Assembly: GCA_017470905.1 (NCBI GenBank) | Contig: JAFUXL010000011.1 | Location: 1-64,000, forward strand | Reading direction: 5' to 3' | From: Ruminococcus sp. | GTDB lineage: Bacteria > Bacillota > Clostridia > Oscillospirales > Ruminococcaceae | Length of the DNA: 64,000 nucleotides | Part shown: in pieces, positions 52,632 to 62,148 of the stretch | Position numbering within the stretch: the stretch's first letter is position 1 | How the letters are laid out: each line of letters begins with the position of its first letter | The notes under the pieces: model-generated | What the model was told of the DNA's origin: nothing | The model's database searches: none | Seen by the model: the letters and a program-made list of their open reading frames with translations, nothing else | Translations under genes and position numbers: made by a program

Positions 52632-53345
52632 TTATTTTACTGTGACAGAGCCGTCAAGTGCATGGGTGAATGCATATTCCTGCATTTCCTCGTCCTGCAT
52701 ATCGTTCGTGAAAAGGTCTGTTTCCTGAAAATAATAGCTTAGCGGATAGACCGTTCCGCTTTGTGCATCATCGGGGATTTTCAGATAGAATTTTGCAATC
52801 TCTCCGTCATATCCCTCGTTTCCGCCGAACATTTCCGTAAAGAAGAAACAGCCGAGGTGTTTTTCCATGAGTTCATCAGGCAGACCCTCAGCCCACAGCA
52901 TTCCGACAGCACCCATTGAAAGCTCCGATGCGTCACCGAGCTTATATTTTATAGTCCTTTCCTCTTCGTCCTGCATTTCGCATACAAGCTCTTCGGGATA
53001 GGTGATATGCAGACCGCACATAGCCCATTTTTCGTCCGCACCGCTTACGGAGAGGATTATTTCGGCGGTATCGCCTGCCATTACCTCCGTATTGCTCAAT
53101 GAAAGCACGGGCATTGCAGTGCCTTGCTCTGCGGCGGCGGTATCTTCCGTTTCATCGGGGACAGCCGTAATTATTTCCGTGATTGTTTCGGATTCTTCGG
53201 CGGCGGTTTCTGCCGGTTCCTCGGAAATTTTCGGCGATTCGCCTTCCGATGATGAGTTAGTATTTTCGGTCTTATCGCCGCAGCCCGAAAATACGGCTGC
53301 GGCAGCGATTAACGAAAGAACGGCTGATATTATTTTAAGCTTCAT
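52632..53345 (-). CDS. Lipoprotein with cohesin-like domain
   Basis: 237 residues. Signal peptide ending in lipobox FSGC (Cys22), an acidic Thr/Glu linker to about 75, then one domain of about 160 residues: MPVLSLSNTEVMAGDTAEI..., KWAMCGLHITYPEELVCEM, LGCFFFTEMFGGN, EIAKFYLKIPDDAQSGTVYP. This pattern is like the cohesins and cohesin-like modules of ruminococci, which bind dockerins on fibre- or starch-degrading enzymes. Binding itself is unproven. The ATG lies inside the last codons of clpE (11-base overlap), so it is translationally coupled. Confidence 0.65.
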   Translation of the reverse strand: MKLKIISAVLSLIAAAAVFSGCGDKTENTNSSSEGESPKISEEPAETAAEESETITEIITAVPDETEDTAAAEQGTAMPVLSLSNTEVMAGDTAEIILSVSGADEKWAMCGLHITYPEELVCEMQDEEERTIKYKLGDASELSMGAVGMLWAEGLPDELMEKHLGCFFFTEMFGGNEGYDGEIAKFYLKIPDDAQSGTVYPLSYYFQETDLFTNDMQDEEMQEYAFTHALDGSVTVK

Positions 53346-55647
53346 CTTCGGGCTTCTCCTTCTGAGCTGTTACTGTTATATTGTCGCCGTCTGCGGAGAT
53401 AAATATATTTTTGGTTGAAGATGCGTCCGAAATGATTATCTCCGCTATTTTATCCTCAACTTCCTGACGAATAACACGTCTTATATCTCTTGCACCGTAG
53501 GGCTTTCCGTAGGATTTTTCCGCAATTAAATTAAGTGCGGCATCGTCATAGCTGACGGTTATATCCTTTTCTGCGAGGGGTTCTTTCATCTCGTCAATCA
53601 TGAGTGCGGCAATATTTGCGAAATTGGATTTGTCAAGCTGTCTGAAAATTACAATCTCGTCAATACGGCTTATAAATTCGGGGCGGAGAAAATCTCTCAG
53701 ACCTTTCATTGCCTTTTCCTTGGTTATCTCGTTTTCGGTGCGGTTGAATCCGACTCCGAGGCTTTTATCCGTCGAGCCTGCGTTTGAGGTCATGCAGATA
53801 ATGGTATTTTCAAAATTTATCGTCCTGCCGTGAGCGTCATCAACCTTTCCCTCGTCAAGTATCTGCATGAGGATATTCATTACATCGGGGTGAGCCTTTT
53901 CTATTTCGTCAAAAAGTATAACGGAATAGGGACGGCGGCGGACTTTTTCTGTGAGCTGACCTGCCTCGTCATATCCCACATATCCGGGAGGCGAGCCTAT
54001 CATTCTTGCAACGGAATGCTTTTCCATATATTCCGTCATATCAAGCCTTATGAGCGGTTCTGTCGAGTCGAACATCTCCTCGGCAAGAGCCTTTACAAGC
54101 TCGGTCTTTCCGACACCTGTCGGACCCACGAAAATAAACGATGCAGGACGGCGGCGTTTATTGAGATGCACTCTCGTGCGCTTTATAGCCTTTGTGAGAA
54201 CTGAAACGGCTTCGTCCTGACCGAGAACCCTCTTTTTGAGAGACTCTTCAAGGCGTGCGATTTTGAGAAATTCGGTTTCGGCGATTTTGCTTGCAGGTAT
54301 ACCCGTCCAAAGCTCGACAACCTTGGTTATGTCATTTTCCGTCACCTGGACGTTTTCGGCTTTTTCCTTTAATTTAGCGGCTTCTTCCCTGGTGCGGATA
54401 AGCTTTCCCTTTACCTCCGCAAGAGCCTGATAGTCGGGTTCGCCCGACTGTGAGATTGATTTTTCCATATCCGCAAGGACTTCGATTTCTTTCTTGATTT
54501 TCGTATAGTCTGCGATTTCGGGGGAGCGTATGCTTGCGATTGCGCAGCCCTCATCGAGCAAATCAATAGCCTTGTCGGGGAGGAAACGGTCTGTTATATA
54601 TCTCTCCGAAAGCACGGCGCAGAGCCTTATCAGATAGTCGGAAATATGAACCTTATGGTAATCCTCGTAATATTTCTTAATTCCGAGGAGAACGTCAACG
54701 GTATCCTCGATTGTCGGTTCGTTGACCGTCACGGGCTGGAAACGTCTTTCGAGTGCGGAGTCCTTTTCGATATATTTTCTGTATTCGCCGAATGTGGTTG
54801 CGCCTATGACCTGAATTTCTCCTCTTGAAAGTGCGGGTTTAAGTATATTCGCTGCATTCATCGAGCCTTCGGAGTCACCTGCTCCGACAAGATTATGAAC
54901 TTCGTCAATAAAGAGAATTATATTTCCCTCACGCTTTACCTCCTCGACAAGACCCTTTACACGGCTTTCAAACTGTCCTCGGAACTGTGTTCCTGCAACG
55001 AGTGCGGTAAGGTCAAGGAGGAAAATTCTCTTGTCTGCAAGGTTGAAAGGCACATCGCCTGCGTTTATTCTCTGGGCGATACCCTCTGCGATAGCGGTTT
55101 TTCCGACACCCGGCTCACCTATGAGACAGGGGTTGTTTTTGGTTCTTCTTGAAAGAATCTGTACAACTCTTGCGATTTCCTTTTCTCTGCCGATAATATT
55201 GTCGAGCTGACCGTCTGCGGCTTTCTGGGAGAGGTTATTGCAGTATGAGCTGAGGAATTTAAGCTCCTTTGGTTTCTTTTCTTTCTTACCGAAGGGATTG
55301 CTTCTTCTCTCGTTTTTTTCTTTTTTATCGCCGACAGGTTCGGGCTTTTCGTTTCTTTCGGGGATATTATTCTGGGGCGAACCGAAAATATTCGAGATAA
55401 AGTCGGGCATAATTCCCGAACCTCCCATTTCAAAGGAGTCGCCGTCGAGCATATCCATCATGGTATTGGAAAGCTGGTCTATTTCCTCGTCGCTTATTCC
55501 GAGCTTATCCATATAGTCCTTTACATTGGGTATCTGCTCATCTCTTGCACAGGTGAGACAGAGACCTTTGTTTTCCTTTTCGTTTCCTTTCATCGAGGTA
55601 ATAAATACCACGGCAGGTCTTTTTTTGCATTTGCTGCACATTATCAT
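53335..55647 (-). CDS. clpE: ClpE-type AAA+ unfoldase with N-terminal zinc finger
   Basis: Hsp100 protein that unfolds substrates for ClpP. 770 residues from ATG 55647 (AGGAGG nine bases upstream). It begins with a four-Cys zinc ribbon (Cys4, Cys7, Cys30, Cys33), as in ClpE, instead of the ClpC N-domain. Then a linker, AAA domain 1 with GEPGVGKT and IILFIDEVHNLVGAG, a middle segment (about 395-470), and AAA domain 2 with GPTGVGKTEL and VILFDEIEKAHPDV. No clear CtsR operator was seen upstream. Same strand as cvpA, 71 bases downstream of it. Confidence 0.9.
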   Translation of the reverse strand: MIMCSKCKKRPAVVFITSMKGNEKENKGLCLTCARDEQIPNVKDYMDKLGISDEEIDQLSNTMMDMLDGDSFEMGGSGIMPDFISNIFGSPQNNIPERNEKPEPVGDKKEKNERRSNPFGKKEKKPKELKFLSSYCNNLSQKAADGQLDNIIGREKEIARVVQILSRRTKNNPCLIGEPGVGKTAIAEGIAQRINAGDVPFNLADKRIFLLDLTALVAGTQFRGQFESRVKGLVEEVKREGNIILFIDEVHNLVGAGDSEGSMNAANILKPALSRGEIQVIGATTFGEYRKYIEKDSALERRFQPVTVNEPTIEDTVDVLLGIKKYYEDYHKVHISDYLIRLCAVLSERYITDRFLPDKAIDLLDEGCAIASIRSPEIADYTKIKKEIEVLADMEKSISQSGEPDYQALAEVKGKLIRTREEAAKLKEKAENVQVTENDITKVVELWTGIPASKIAETEFLKIARLEESLKKRVLGQDEAVSVLTKAIKRTRVHLNKRRRPASFIFVGPTGVGKTELVKALAEEMFDSTEPLIRLDMTEYMEKHSVARMIGSPPGYVGYDEAGQLTEKVRRRPYSVILFDEIEKAHPDVMNILMQILDEGKVDDAHGRTINFENTIICMTSNAGSTDKSLGVGFNRTENEITKEKAMKGLRDFLRPEFISRIDEIVIFRQLDKSNFANIAALMIDEMKEPLAEKDITVSYDDAALNLIAEKSYGKPYGARDIRRVIRQEVEDKIAEIIISDASSTKNIFISADGDNITVTAQKEKPEDEA

Positions 55648-55718
55648 CGGGCAAATCCTCCTGTTAAAATAATTTATCTTCACGGGCAGAGAATATCCGC
55701 CCTCTCTCTTATGCATTG

Positions 55719-56615
55719 TCACATTTTCATTATGAAGTTGTAGAAGTACTTGAAAATATATGTTTTGTCAACTGCGCTGTTTTCAAAGAATATTTTCTCG
55801 TTGCTTCCCATTATCGCATAAAGCCTTAATATTGCGGTTGCGGCGAATGTGAATATTCCTCCGTGCACAATACCGATAATTCCGCCTATTACATGGGAAG
55901 TCGGGCTTGTGTAGCTTTCGTCGTCGGTAAAGGCTTTTACAAGTGCAACAGTAAGCAGTATTATGACTGCGAGCAGTATTGTGAATACAATAAGCCTTAT
56001 TACCGTCTGATAAGCCTGAGATATATAATTATCAGCTATGTATGCGGCGGCGGATTTGTGATTGTCCTCCAATACGCTTAAAAGCGGAGCGAGGTCGTCT
56101 ATATTGGTATCTGTATCCTTGAGTATCTCTGCGGCGGAGGCTGCGGCATATTTGCTGAGCTCCCTGCTTACGATTTTTTTCGTTATGGATGCATAGCCCT
56201 CGTGAATTTTTCGCAGGAGTATGCTGTCGCTGTCGGCTTTTTTGCCGTTGATATTATTTATATATTTTACAAGCTGACCGTCAACGTCCGTACCCGATGC
56301 GAAAATTGTGTTGAGCTTTTCTTTCTTCACGCTTATATTATAATCCAGACCTTCGAGATAATCCTTAAATTCGGTCATGAAATAATCGGATTCCATAGAT
56401 TTGTTGAGCTTGTCGATATTACTGCTCCTGACTGTGTTTTTGTAGAGAGAGCCTGAAACGCTTCCGCTTATCGAAAATGCAAGTACAACGGCGAGTATAT
56501 ATCCGATAAGGTGAAAGGCTGATTTTACAAGTCCCTTTTTCGCCGACAAAGCCGTGCCTGCGATTATTATGACGGCGGCAATCACGTCATAGAGCCACCA
56601 GAGTTCACTGTTCAT
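55719..56615 (-). CDS. CvpA-family membrane protein
   Basis: 298 residues with four membrane segments: two near the N-terminus (about 8-26 and 33-55; SAKKGLVKSAFHLIGYIL) and two after a large central loop (about 212-235 and 248-270; HVIGGIIGIVHGGIFTF). The family includes colicin V production protein; molecular function is poorly known. GGAGG lies 28 or more bases before the ATG, with a TACGGAA/TTCCGTA hairpin in between. Next to a DUF5711 gene. Confidence 0.85.
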   Translation of the reverse strand: MNSELWWLYDVIAAVIIIAGTALSAKKGLVKSAFHLIGYILAVVLAFSISGSVSGSLYKNTVRSSNIDKLNKSMESDYFMTEFKDYLEGLDYNISVKKEKLNTIFASGTDVDGQLVKYINNINGKKADSDSILLRKIHEGYASITKKIVSRELSKYAAASAAEILKDTDTNIDDLAPLLSVLEDNHKSAAAYIADNYISQAYQTVIRLIVFTILLAVIILLTVALVKAFTDDESYTSPTSHVIGGIIGIVHGGIFTFAATAILRLYAIMGSNEKIFFENSAVDKTYIFKYFYNFIMKM

Positions 56616-56719
56616 AAATATTCATTACGGAAAAATTCCGTATTTCCTCCTTTTCAATTTTTTTGAGATAAATATCTTGTCTCACGGCGGCGGCATGAAA
56701 CAGGATTTTTTATGATTTT

Positions 56720-57877
56720 TCAGCAATCATAGTCTATTCTGTCTATTTTGTTGAAGCCTTTCAGGTATATGTATTTGCTGCTTCTTGCAAATCCGCTGTA
56801 TGAGTCCGAAATTCCTGCCGTAGCTCTTACAGCACCGCTGAAATCATAGGCAATTATCATTTCCCTGCTCATGACATATATTATGTCGTCCTTTATTGCC
56901 ACATCGATGAGGGGCTGTTCAAATTCAAGCTCTGTCGGTTTTTCTTCGTCGCCTGTGAATATTGCAAGGGTATATTTTCTTCTCGGATAGTTATTCACCG
57001 CAACGGCGGATTTTTCGCCGTCACTGCTGCCGCCTGCAAGCTCCCCGTCATATCGGTAGAACGATACTATTTCGCCGTTGTTTGCTATATATCCGCAGGC
57101 ATCAAGACCGAGAACGAATGCGCCTCCGCTGCGGCAGTAAACATCAAGGCCGAGGGTATCAAGTCCGGGAGATTTCCATACCTCACTGCTTTCCCTGAAA
57201 TTTATCTCCTCAACCGAGGTGGTTATAGAGCCGTCCTCTGCGTTTATGAAGCTTATCGTGCAGCCCGTACTTTCCTCATTGAAACACAGGTCGTTTACGT
57301 GTTCAAAGCATTTTCTTTCATATATCATATTCCCTTTGGGGTCGTATATGAACATTTCGCAGTCATAATTTCTCGATGTTGTGACGGCGGCTATATATCC
57401 CTCTGCGCTTATCCTTGCGAAGATAATATTCGTGCCGAAATTTTTTTCATATATTACATCGTCCCGGTTTTCTATGCAGAAATCGTTTCCGCCGTTTTCG
57501 TATATGAGCAGATTTTCGCCCGAACACCGCATTACGGGGTTTATGTAGCCGTGCTGTCTTTTTCTTATGAGTTCTCCCTTTTCGTTGTAGAAATATATAT
57601 ATGCATCTGTGAGTACTGCGAAGTCGCTGCCTGTACAGCATAGCTGAAAGTTATTTCCGCCGCTTACCTCGATTGGATAATTACCCTGAGCGAGTACGCC
57701 GTCATTTATTATCATGTGATACTGCTTGCTTATGCCTTTCAGTCTCGGCAGCCACAGACTGCGTGAAAGATACAGTCCGGCAGCGATTGCGGCTGTAAGG
57801 ATAAAGACAAATGTCCTGACACGCAGTTTTTGTTTTTTTTTCTTTGCACCGGCAGAGATGCTGCCGTGTTCTGTCAT
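56720..57877 (-). CDS. DUF5711 beta-propeller membrane-anchored protein
   Basis: 385 residues. One N-terminal membrane helix (about 24-42) after a basic segment (KKKKQKLRVR), then an outer domain of repeated four-strand blades (YIYFYNEKGELIRKR, MFIYDPKGNMIYERK), a beta-propeller pattern that matches DUF5711 of clostridia. Function unknown; position beside cvpA suggests a joint envelope role. AGGAGG before the ATG, 14 bases after truA. Confidence 0.75.
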   Translation of the reverse strand: MTEHGSISAGAKKKKQKLRVRTFVFILTAAIAAGLYLSRSLWLPRLKGISKQYHMIINDGVLAQGNYPIEVSGGNNFQLCCTGSDFAVLTDAYIYFYNEKGELIRKRQHGYINPVMRCSGENLLIYENGGNDFCIENRDDVIYEKNFGTNIIFARISAEGYIAAVTTSRNYDCEMFIYDPKGNMIYERKCFEHVNDLCFNEESTGCTISFINAEDGSITTSVEEINFRESSEVWKSPGLDTLGLDVYCRSGGAFVLGLDACGYIANNGEIVSFYRYDGELAGGSSDGEKSAVAVNNYPRRKYTLAIFTGDEEKPTELEFEQPLIDVAIKDDIIYVMSREMIIAYDFSGAVRATAGISDSYSGFARSSKYIYLKGFNKIDRIDYDC

Positions 57878-57891
57878 CAGCTCGACCTCCT

Positions 57892-58650
57892 TTATTCCGA
57901 AAGCATATCCCGACTGTCGTAGAATACTCTGTTAAGGTAAAGACCGTGTGCCACAGCGGTTCTTCCGGCACGCAGGCGGTCTTTTGCGGAAAGGATAGCG
58001 GGCATATCGTCGGGGTTTAATTTTCCCTCGCTGACATCAATGAGAGTGCCTGCGATTATCCTAATCATATTATACAGAAAACCGTTGCCTTTTACAAGTA
58101 TTATCACCGATTCACCATAATTTTCTATTTTAAGTTCATAAATCGTGCGGATTGTAGTTGAAACATTTGTACAATCTGCGCAAAAAGATGCGAAGTCATG
58201 CGTGCCTGTCAGGTAGGCGGCGGCTTGTCTTGCCCTTTCGATGTTGAATTTTCGGCGGTAATGAAAGGCGAGGTCGGCGGCAAAGGGATTTTTTGATTCG
58301 CTGCAATGCATCTTGTAGATATATTCCTTTCCCTTGCAGTCAAATCTTGCATGAAAATCAAGCGGAACGTCCTCACAGCTTAAAATGGAAATATCATCGG
58401 GGAGTTCGCCGTTTACACCCCTCGTAAAGCCTATACAGCGGATATTGCTGCTGGTTTTCACGTTGAAGCAGAACTGATTTGCATGAACTCCCGTATCCGT
58501 CCTTGAACAGCCTGTTATATTTATCGGTTCATTGAGGACTTTCGAGATGTGCTTCTCCAGTATCTCCTGAACCGTCACCGCATTTGCCTGTCTTTGGAAT
58601 CCGTGGTATTTCGTCCCCCTGTAAGCCGTCATTACTTTCAGATTTCTCAT
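57892..58650 (-). CDS. truA: tRNA pseudouridine(38-40) synthase
   Basis: Isomerises uridines 38-40 of the tRNA anticodon arm. 252 residues with catalytic Asp52 in GCSRTDTGVHA, YHGFQRQ near the N-terminus and GNGFLYNMIRIIAGTL. ATG 58650 has GGAGAG five bases upstream. Its first 122 bases are also read in another frame as the end of the yfhO-like gene. In many Firmicutes truA directly follows ecfT; here the large membrane protein gene lies between. Confidence 0.96.
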   Translation of the reverse strand: MRNLKVMTAYRGTKYHGFQRQANAVTVQEILEKHISKVLNEPINITGCSRTDTGVHANQFCFNVKTSSNIRCIGFTRGVNGELPDDISILSCEDVPLDFHARFDCKGKEYIYKMHCSESKNPFAADLAFHYRRKFNIERARQAAAYLTGTHDFASFCADCTNVSTTIRTIYELKIENYGESVIILVKGNGFLYNMIRIIAGTLIDVSEGKLNPDDMPAILSAKDRLRAGRTAVAHGLYLNRVFYDSRDMLSE

Positions 58651-61321
58651 GGTTCTCTCCTTTGTACGGTATATTTTTCTTTTTAGAATTTGCAATTGCA
58701 AGCATTACAAACAGCGCAAGGCATATACAGCTTATCAAAAGACCGGTTTTAAAGCCCTCCGGAGTATAGGAAAGCTTTATATCGTGATGTCCCGGAGATA
58801 ATCTGACACCCAGCAGTGAACTGAGTACGGGGAATGTTTCGGATTTTTCCCCGTCAACATAAATGCTCAAACCCTTTTCATACGGCACGGGCATATATAA
58901 AATACCGTCGCTTTTAACATCTATGCTGCCCGTTATCCTCGTGTCCTCAAAGCTGTCAATATTTAACTGTTCGTCCGCAAATGATTCGTATGCCCTGTCG
59001 AAAACGTTTTTATCAAGGGCATAAATCATCAGCTTATAGCTGCCTGAGTCGTGTTCGCTGCCCGATGATACGGTTACTTCTGCGGTGCTTCCCGACTGAC
59101 CGTTTCCCATAGGGAAAACTATGGGGTATTTATTGATTGATACGGTGCTGTCCGCCGATAAATCATCACATCTTACGTCCGCACTTTCGCATGATGAGCT
59201 TGTGGCATATCCGTAGAGATAATAATTATCCATGCAGTTGAATGAGTATATGCTTTTTCCCGGTGAATTTGTATTTTCCTTTGAGAAGGTATAATTTCCG
59301 AAAGAGCCTTTCACCACATTCATGTTGTCATATTTAACGAGGGCGACAGGCTGGGCGGTATATAAATTATCGTCCGTTCCTGCGGCAAGCCTGAACAGCT
59401 TGTTCTGATATTCAAAAGGATTTTCAGCATCGCTGTCCTCCATTTCAAGAATATCCTCATTCACCATGAAACCGAATGAGAGGGGATATTTATTTTCATA
59501 GAGGCATACGCCCCCGACAGTGTACTTATATTCGAGAAAAGCCTCCTCTGTGTTCAGCTTGCCGCTTTTCGAGATTATATATTTAAGACCGAGCAGAGAA
59601 TTTACAAGGGGCGTTGAAATCCTGTAGTAATATCTGTTTCCTGCCTCGGACGCATAAAGTCCAAGCCGTCTGAAAAGCCTTGAAACGGATACGTTTGCCG
59701 ATGATGAAAACTGCGAAACTCCCGTATAGCCGTACAGTGCGCTGTCGTTGAGGGTATATGTATAGGTCATCTCGGTTCTGTAAAAGGGCGAAATGTCATC
59801 TTCTGCGATTTCGGAGAGAATGCCCCGGACTTCTTCATTTTTTGCCGGATAGCTTGAATATCCCGAACTTCCGACAGCACCCACTCCCTTGACTGCGTTG
59901 CTGCACATCTCTCCCGTCACTGCGAATATGAGCGCAATATTTATCAATGTTCTGCGTGCTGTATTATTCCTGAAAGGGAATATCCTTGCAGCTGAAAATA
60001 CAAGCAGATATGCAGCCGAAATAATTATCGAGCTTTTAAGTGCGCCCTCGAAATCAAATACTTTGTCATTGCTTAAATAATTAAGATACACCACGGCGCA
60101 CGGAGCAGGTATCAGCAATAATATCTGATATATCTTCACGCCCTTTTCAATAACTGCATCATATGCCCTGTATGCAAGCGATACAAGAACAAAGCTGAAT
60201 ATGAAAGAATATCTGTACGGAAGCTGATTTGTAATATGGAAACCGTGCCATATGAAATTAAGCATATTCATATTACAGCTTACGGCTATGAGGGCGAGCA
60301 GGAATATTCCGCATATCTTCTCACGGATTTTTATGCCCCCCGAAAACAGGAATACTCCGAAGAGCATGACCGCAAGCATACCGCAGGCGAAATTCGGCAG
60401 TCCCTCAAGGTGCGTGGGTTCGCTGTAGGATATGAGATTTGCGAATATATCCTGCCATTTTTCAGCCCATGACACGGTTTTCGGGAAAGTATTGTTCACG
60501 CTGTATGTAAGCTGCAATCCGCAGTATGCAGGAATGAGAATAAATGCCCCAAGTCCTGCACCGATTAGCGATGAACGGAATATCAGCCATAATTTATAAA
60601 ATCCGTCCTTTACGCCCTCTGCCTCGTTTATAACGGTGCATATGAACATGAATACAGTGAATAAACAGGTGAAATATCCCACGTAGTAATTTGATATGAG
60701 CGAAAGAGCAAGGGCGATTGTATACAGCTTCCATTTTCTCTCCCTGCAAATCGCCGTTATGCCCGTCATCACAAGTGGAAAAAGCGCAATCGTATCAAAC
60801 CACATTACATTCCAGTAATATCCCAGAGTATAGCTGCAAAGCGCAAACATGCAGGCAAAAAATACCGTTGAAATATCCCTGTGCCTGTACGTATAGCGGA
60901 GGAATATATTGCAGAAAAGTCCGCTGAAGCCCACCTTTGCAATGAGTATATAAGTCAAAGCATCACGGACGGACTCATCACCGAAGAATATTGACAGCCA
61001 GTTGAGGGGGCTTGCGGCGTAGTAGGCTATCAGCGCAAGGAAATTCGTACCCATGCCGTTCCGCCACGAATAGAAGAACGAACCGCCCGAAAGGAGCTTT
61101 TCACGCACTACCTTGAAAAACGGAAAATACTGGTGCCACAGGTCAACAACAAGCATTTGTTTATCGCCGAAAGGGTGTATACTTTCCTTATAGAAAGCAT
61201 AGAGCATTATTGCGGACGGTATCAGAAAGGAGAGAATACAATAAAATATTCCCCTTTCGTATAAAATCTTCACGGTCTTGTTTTCTCGTAATTTTTTTAA
61301 TTTATCTGTTTTGCTGTCCAT
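58529..61321 (-). CDS. YfhO-family multispanning membrane protein
   Basis: 930 residues with about a dozen membrane helices in the first 480 residues, an outer domain of about 400 residues, and a final helix (about 855-880). YfhO proteins are thought to be GT-C-like glycosyltransferases; in Bacillus and Listeria relatives decorate teichoic acids. N-terminal loop VVDLWHQYFPFFKVVREKLLSGG fits the family. The last 45 residues after the final helix (hydrophilic, NHEKSESNDGLQGDE) are encoded within truA and look like accidental overprinting. GGAGAG before the ATG. Confidence 0.85.
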   Translation of the reverse strand: MDSKTDKLKKLRENKTVKILYERGIFYCILSFLIPSAIMLYAFYKESIHPFGDKQMLVVDLWHQYFPFFKVVREKLLSGGSFFYSWRNGMGTNFLALIAYYAASPLNWLSIFFGDESVRDALTYILIAKVGFSGLFCNIFLRYTYRHRDISTVFFACMFALCSYTLGYYWNVMWFDTIALFPLVMTGITAICRERKWKLYTIALALSLISNYYVGYFTCLFTVFMFICTVINEAEGVKDGFYKLWLIFRSSLIGAGLGAFILIPAYCGLQLTYSVNNTFPKTVSWAEKWQDIFANLISYSEPTHLEGLPNFACGMLAVMLFGVFLFSGGIKIREKICGIFLLALIAVSCNMNMLNFIWHGFHITNQLPYRYSFIFSFVLVSLAYRAYDAVIEKGVKIYQILLLIPAPCAVVYLNYLSNDKVFDFEGALKSSIIISAAYLLVFSAARIFPFRNNTARRTLINIALIFAVTGEMCSNAVKGVGAVGSSGYSSYPAKNEEVRGILSEIAEDDISPFYRTEMTYTYTLNDSALYGYTGVSQFSSSANVSVSRLFRRLGLYASEAGNRYYYRISTPLVNSLLGLKYIISKSGKLNTEEAFLEYKYTVGGVCLYENKYPLSFGFMVNEDILEMEDSDAENPFEYQNKLFRLAAGTDDNLYTAQPVALVKYDNMNVVKGSFGNYTFSKENTNSPGKSIYSFNCMDNYYLYGYATSSSCESADVRCDDLSADSTVSINKYPIVFPMGNGQSGSTAEVTVSSGSEHDSGSYKLMIYALDKNVFDRAYESFADEQLNIDSFEDTRITGSIDVKSDGILYMPVPYEKGLSIYVDGEKSETFPVLSSLLGVRLSPGHHDIKLSYTPEGFKTGLLISCICLALFVMLAIANSKKKNIPYKGENHEKSESNDGLQGDEIPRIPKTGKCGDGSGDTGEAHLESPQ

Positions 61322-61340
61322 TTTTATCTCTCCGGGTTAT

Positions 61341-62147
61341 CTATTTTAACCAATGCGCCGTGATTATTGCGGCGGCATAGAATATGACTGTTATTCCGAG
61401 TGCGATATAGTCTTTCGGCGAGGATTTAAGCTGTCTGAGCCTTGTTCTTCCCTCACCGCCGTTGTAGCAGCGGCATTCCATAGCGGTTGCAAGCTCGTCC
61501 GCTCTCCTGAATGACGATATAAACAGGGGGACTAATATGGCAATCATGTTCTTAGCCCTTGTTGTGAAGCTTCCCGTATCTATTTCTGCGCCACGGGCTT
61601 TCTGTGCGGATATTATCTTATCGGTCTCTTCTATCAGGGTAGGAATAAATCTTAGGGCGATAGACATCATCATCGCAAGCTCATGCACGGGGAATTTAAG
61701 CTTTTTAAGCGGCGACAAAAGCCTTTCTATCGCATCGGTAAGGGTTATCGGAGATGTGGTATAGGTCAGGACGGAACTGCCCGTTATCAATAAAATTATT
61801 CTCACAACCATGAAAACGCTTATATCAATGCCGCCCTCTGTTATCTTTATGAATTTCCATTCAAAGTAAATATCTCCGCTGTCAACGAGAAAAAGATTTA
61901 TCACAGCCGTCACAAGCAGAAAAGGGAGCAGGGGCTTTACGCTTTTTGCGAACATCTTAACCGGTATTCCCGAAAGCAGTACGGACATGAGAGTATACAC
62001 CGCACCGACAGCAAGGCTTGAAACGCTGCTGCCCGTAAACAGCATGAGTATATATATAAATGTTATTACTATTTTAAATCTTGGGTCAAGGCGGTGGATT
62101 ATGCTGCTGCTAGGAAAATACTGTCCTATTGTTATATCTTTAAGCAA
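61341..62147 (-). CDS. ecfT: ECF transporter T component
   Basis: Transmembrane coupling subunit of the shared energy-coupling-factor vitamin transporters. 268 residues with about five to six membrane helices; the two coupling motifs are AQKARGAEID and AMECRCYNGG. The start is TTG 62147 (AGGGG eight bases upstream); an ATG seven bases before is out of frame. One base separates it from ecfA2. Confidence 0.93.
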   Translation of the reverse strand: MLKDITIGQYFPSSSIIHRLDPRFKIVITFIYILMLFTGSSVSSLAVGAVYTLMSVLLSGIPVKMFAKSVKPLLPFLLVTAVINLFLVDSGDIYFEWKFIKITEGGIDISVFMVVRIILLITGSSVLTYTTSPITLTDAIERLLSPLKKLKFPVHELAMMMSIALRFIPTLIEETDKIISAQKARGAEIDTGSFTTRAKNMIAILVPLFISSFRRADELATAMECRCYNGGEGRTRLRQLKSSPKDYIALGITVIFYAAAIITAHWLK

Positions 62148-62148
62148 T

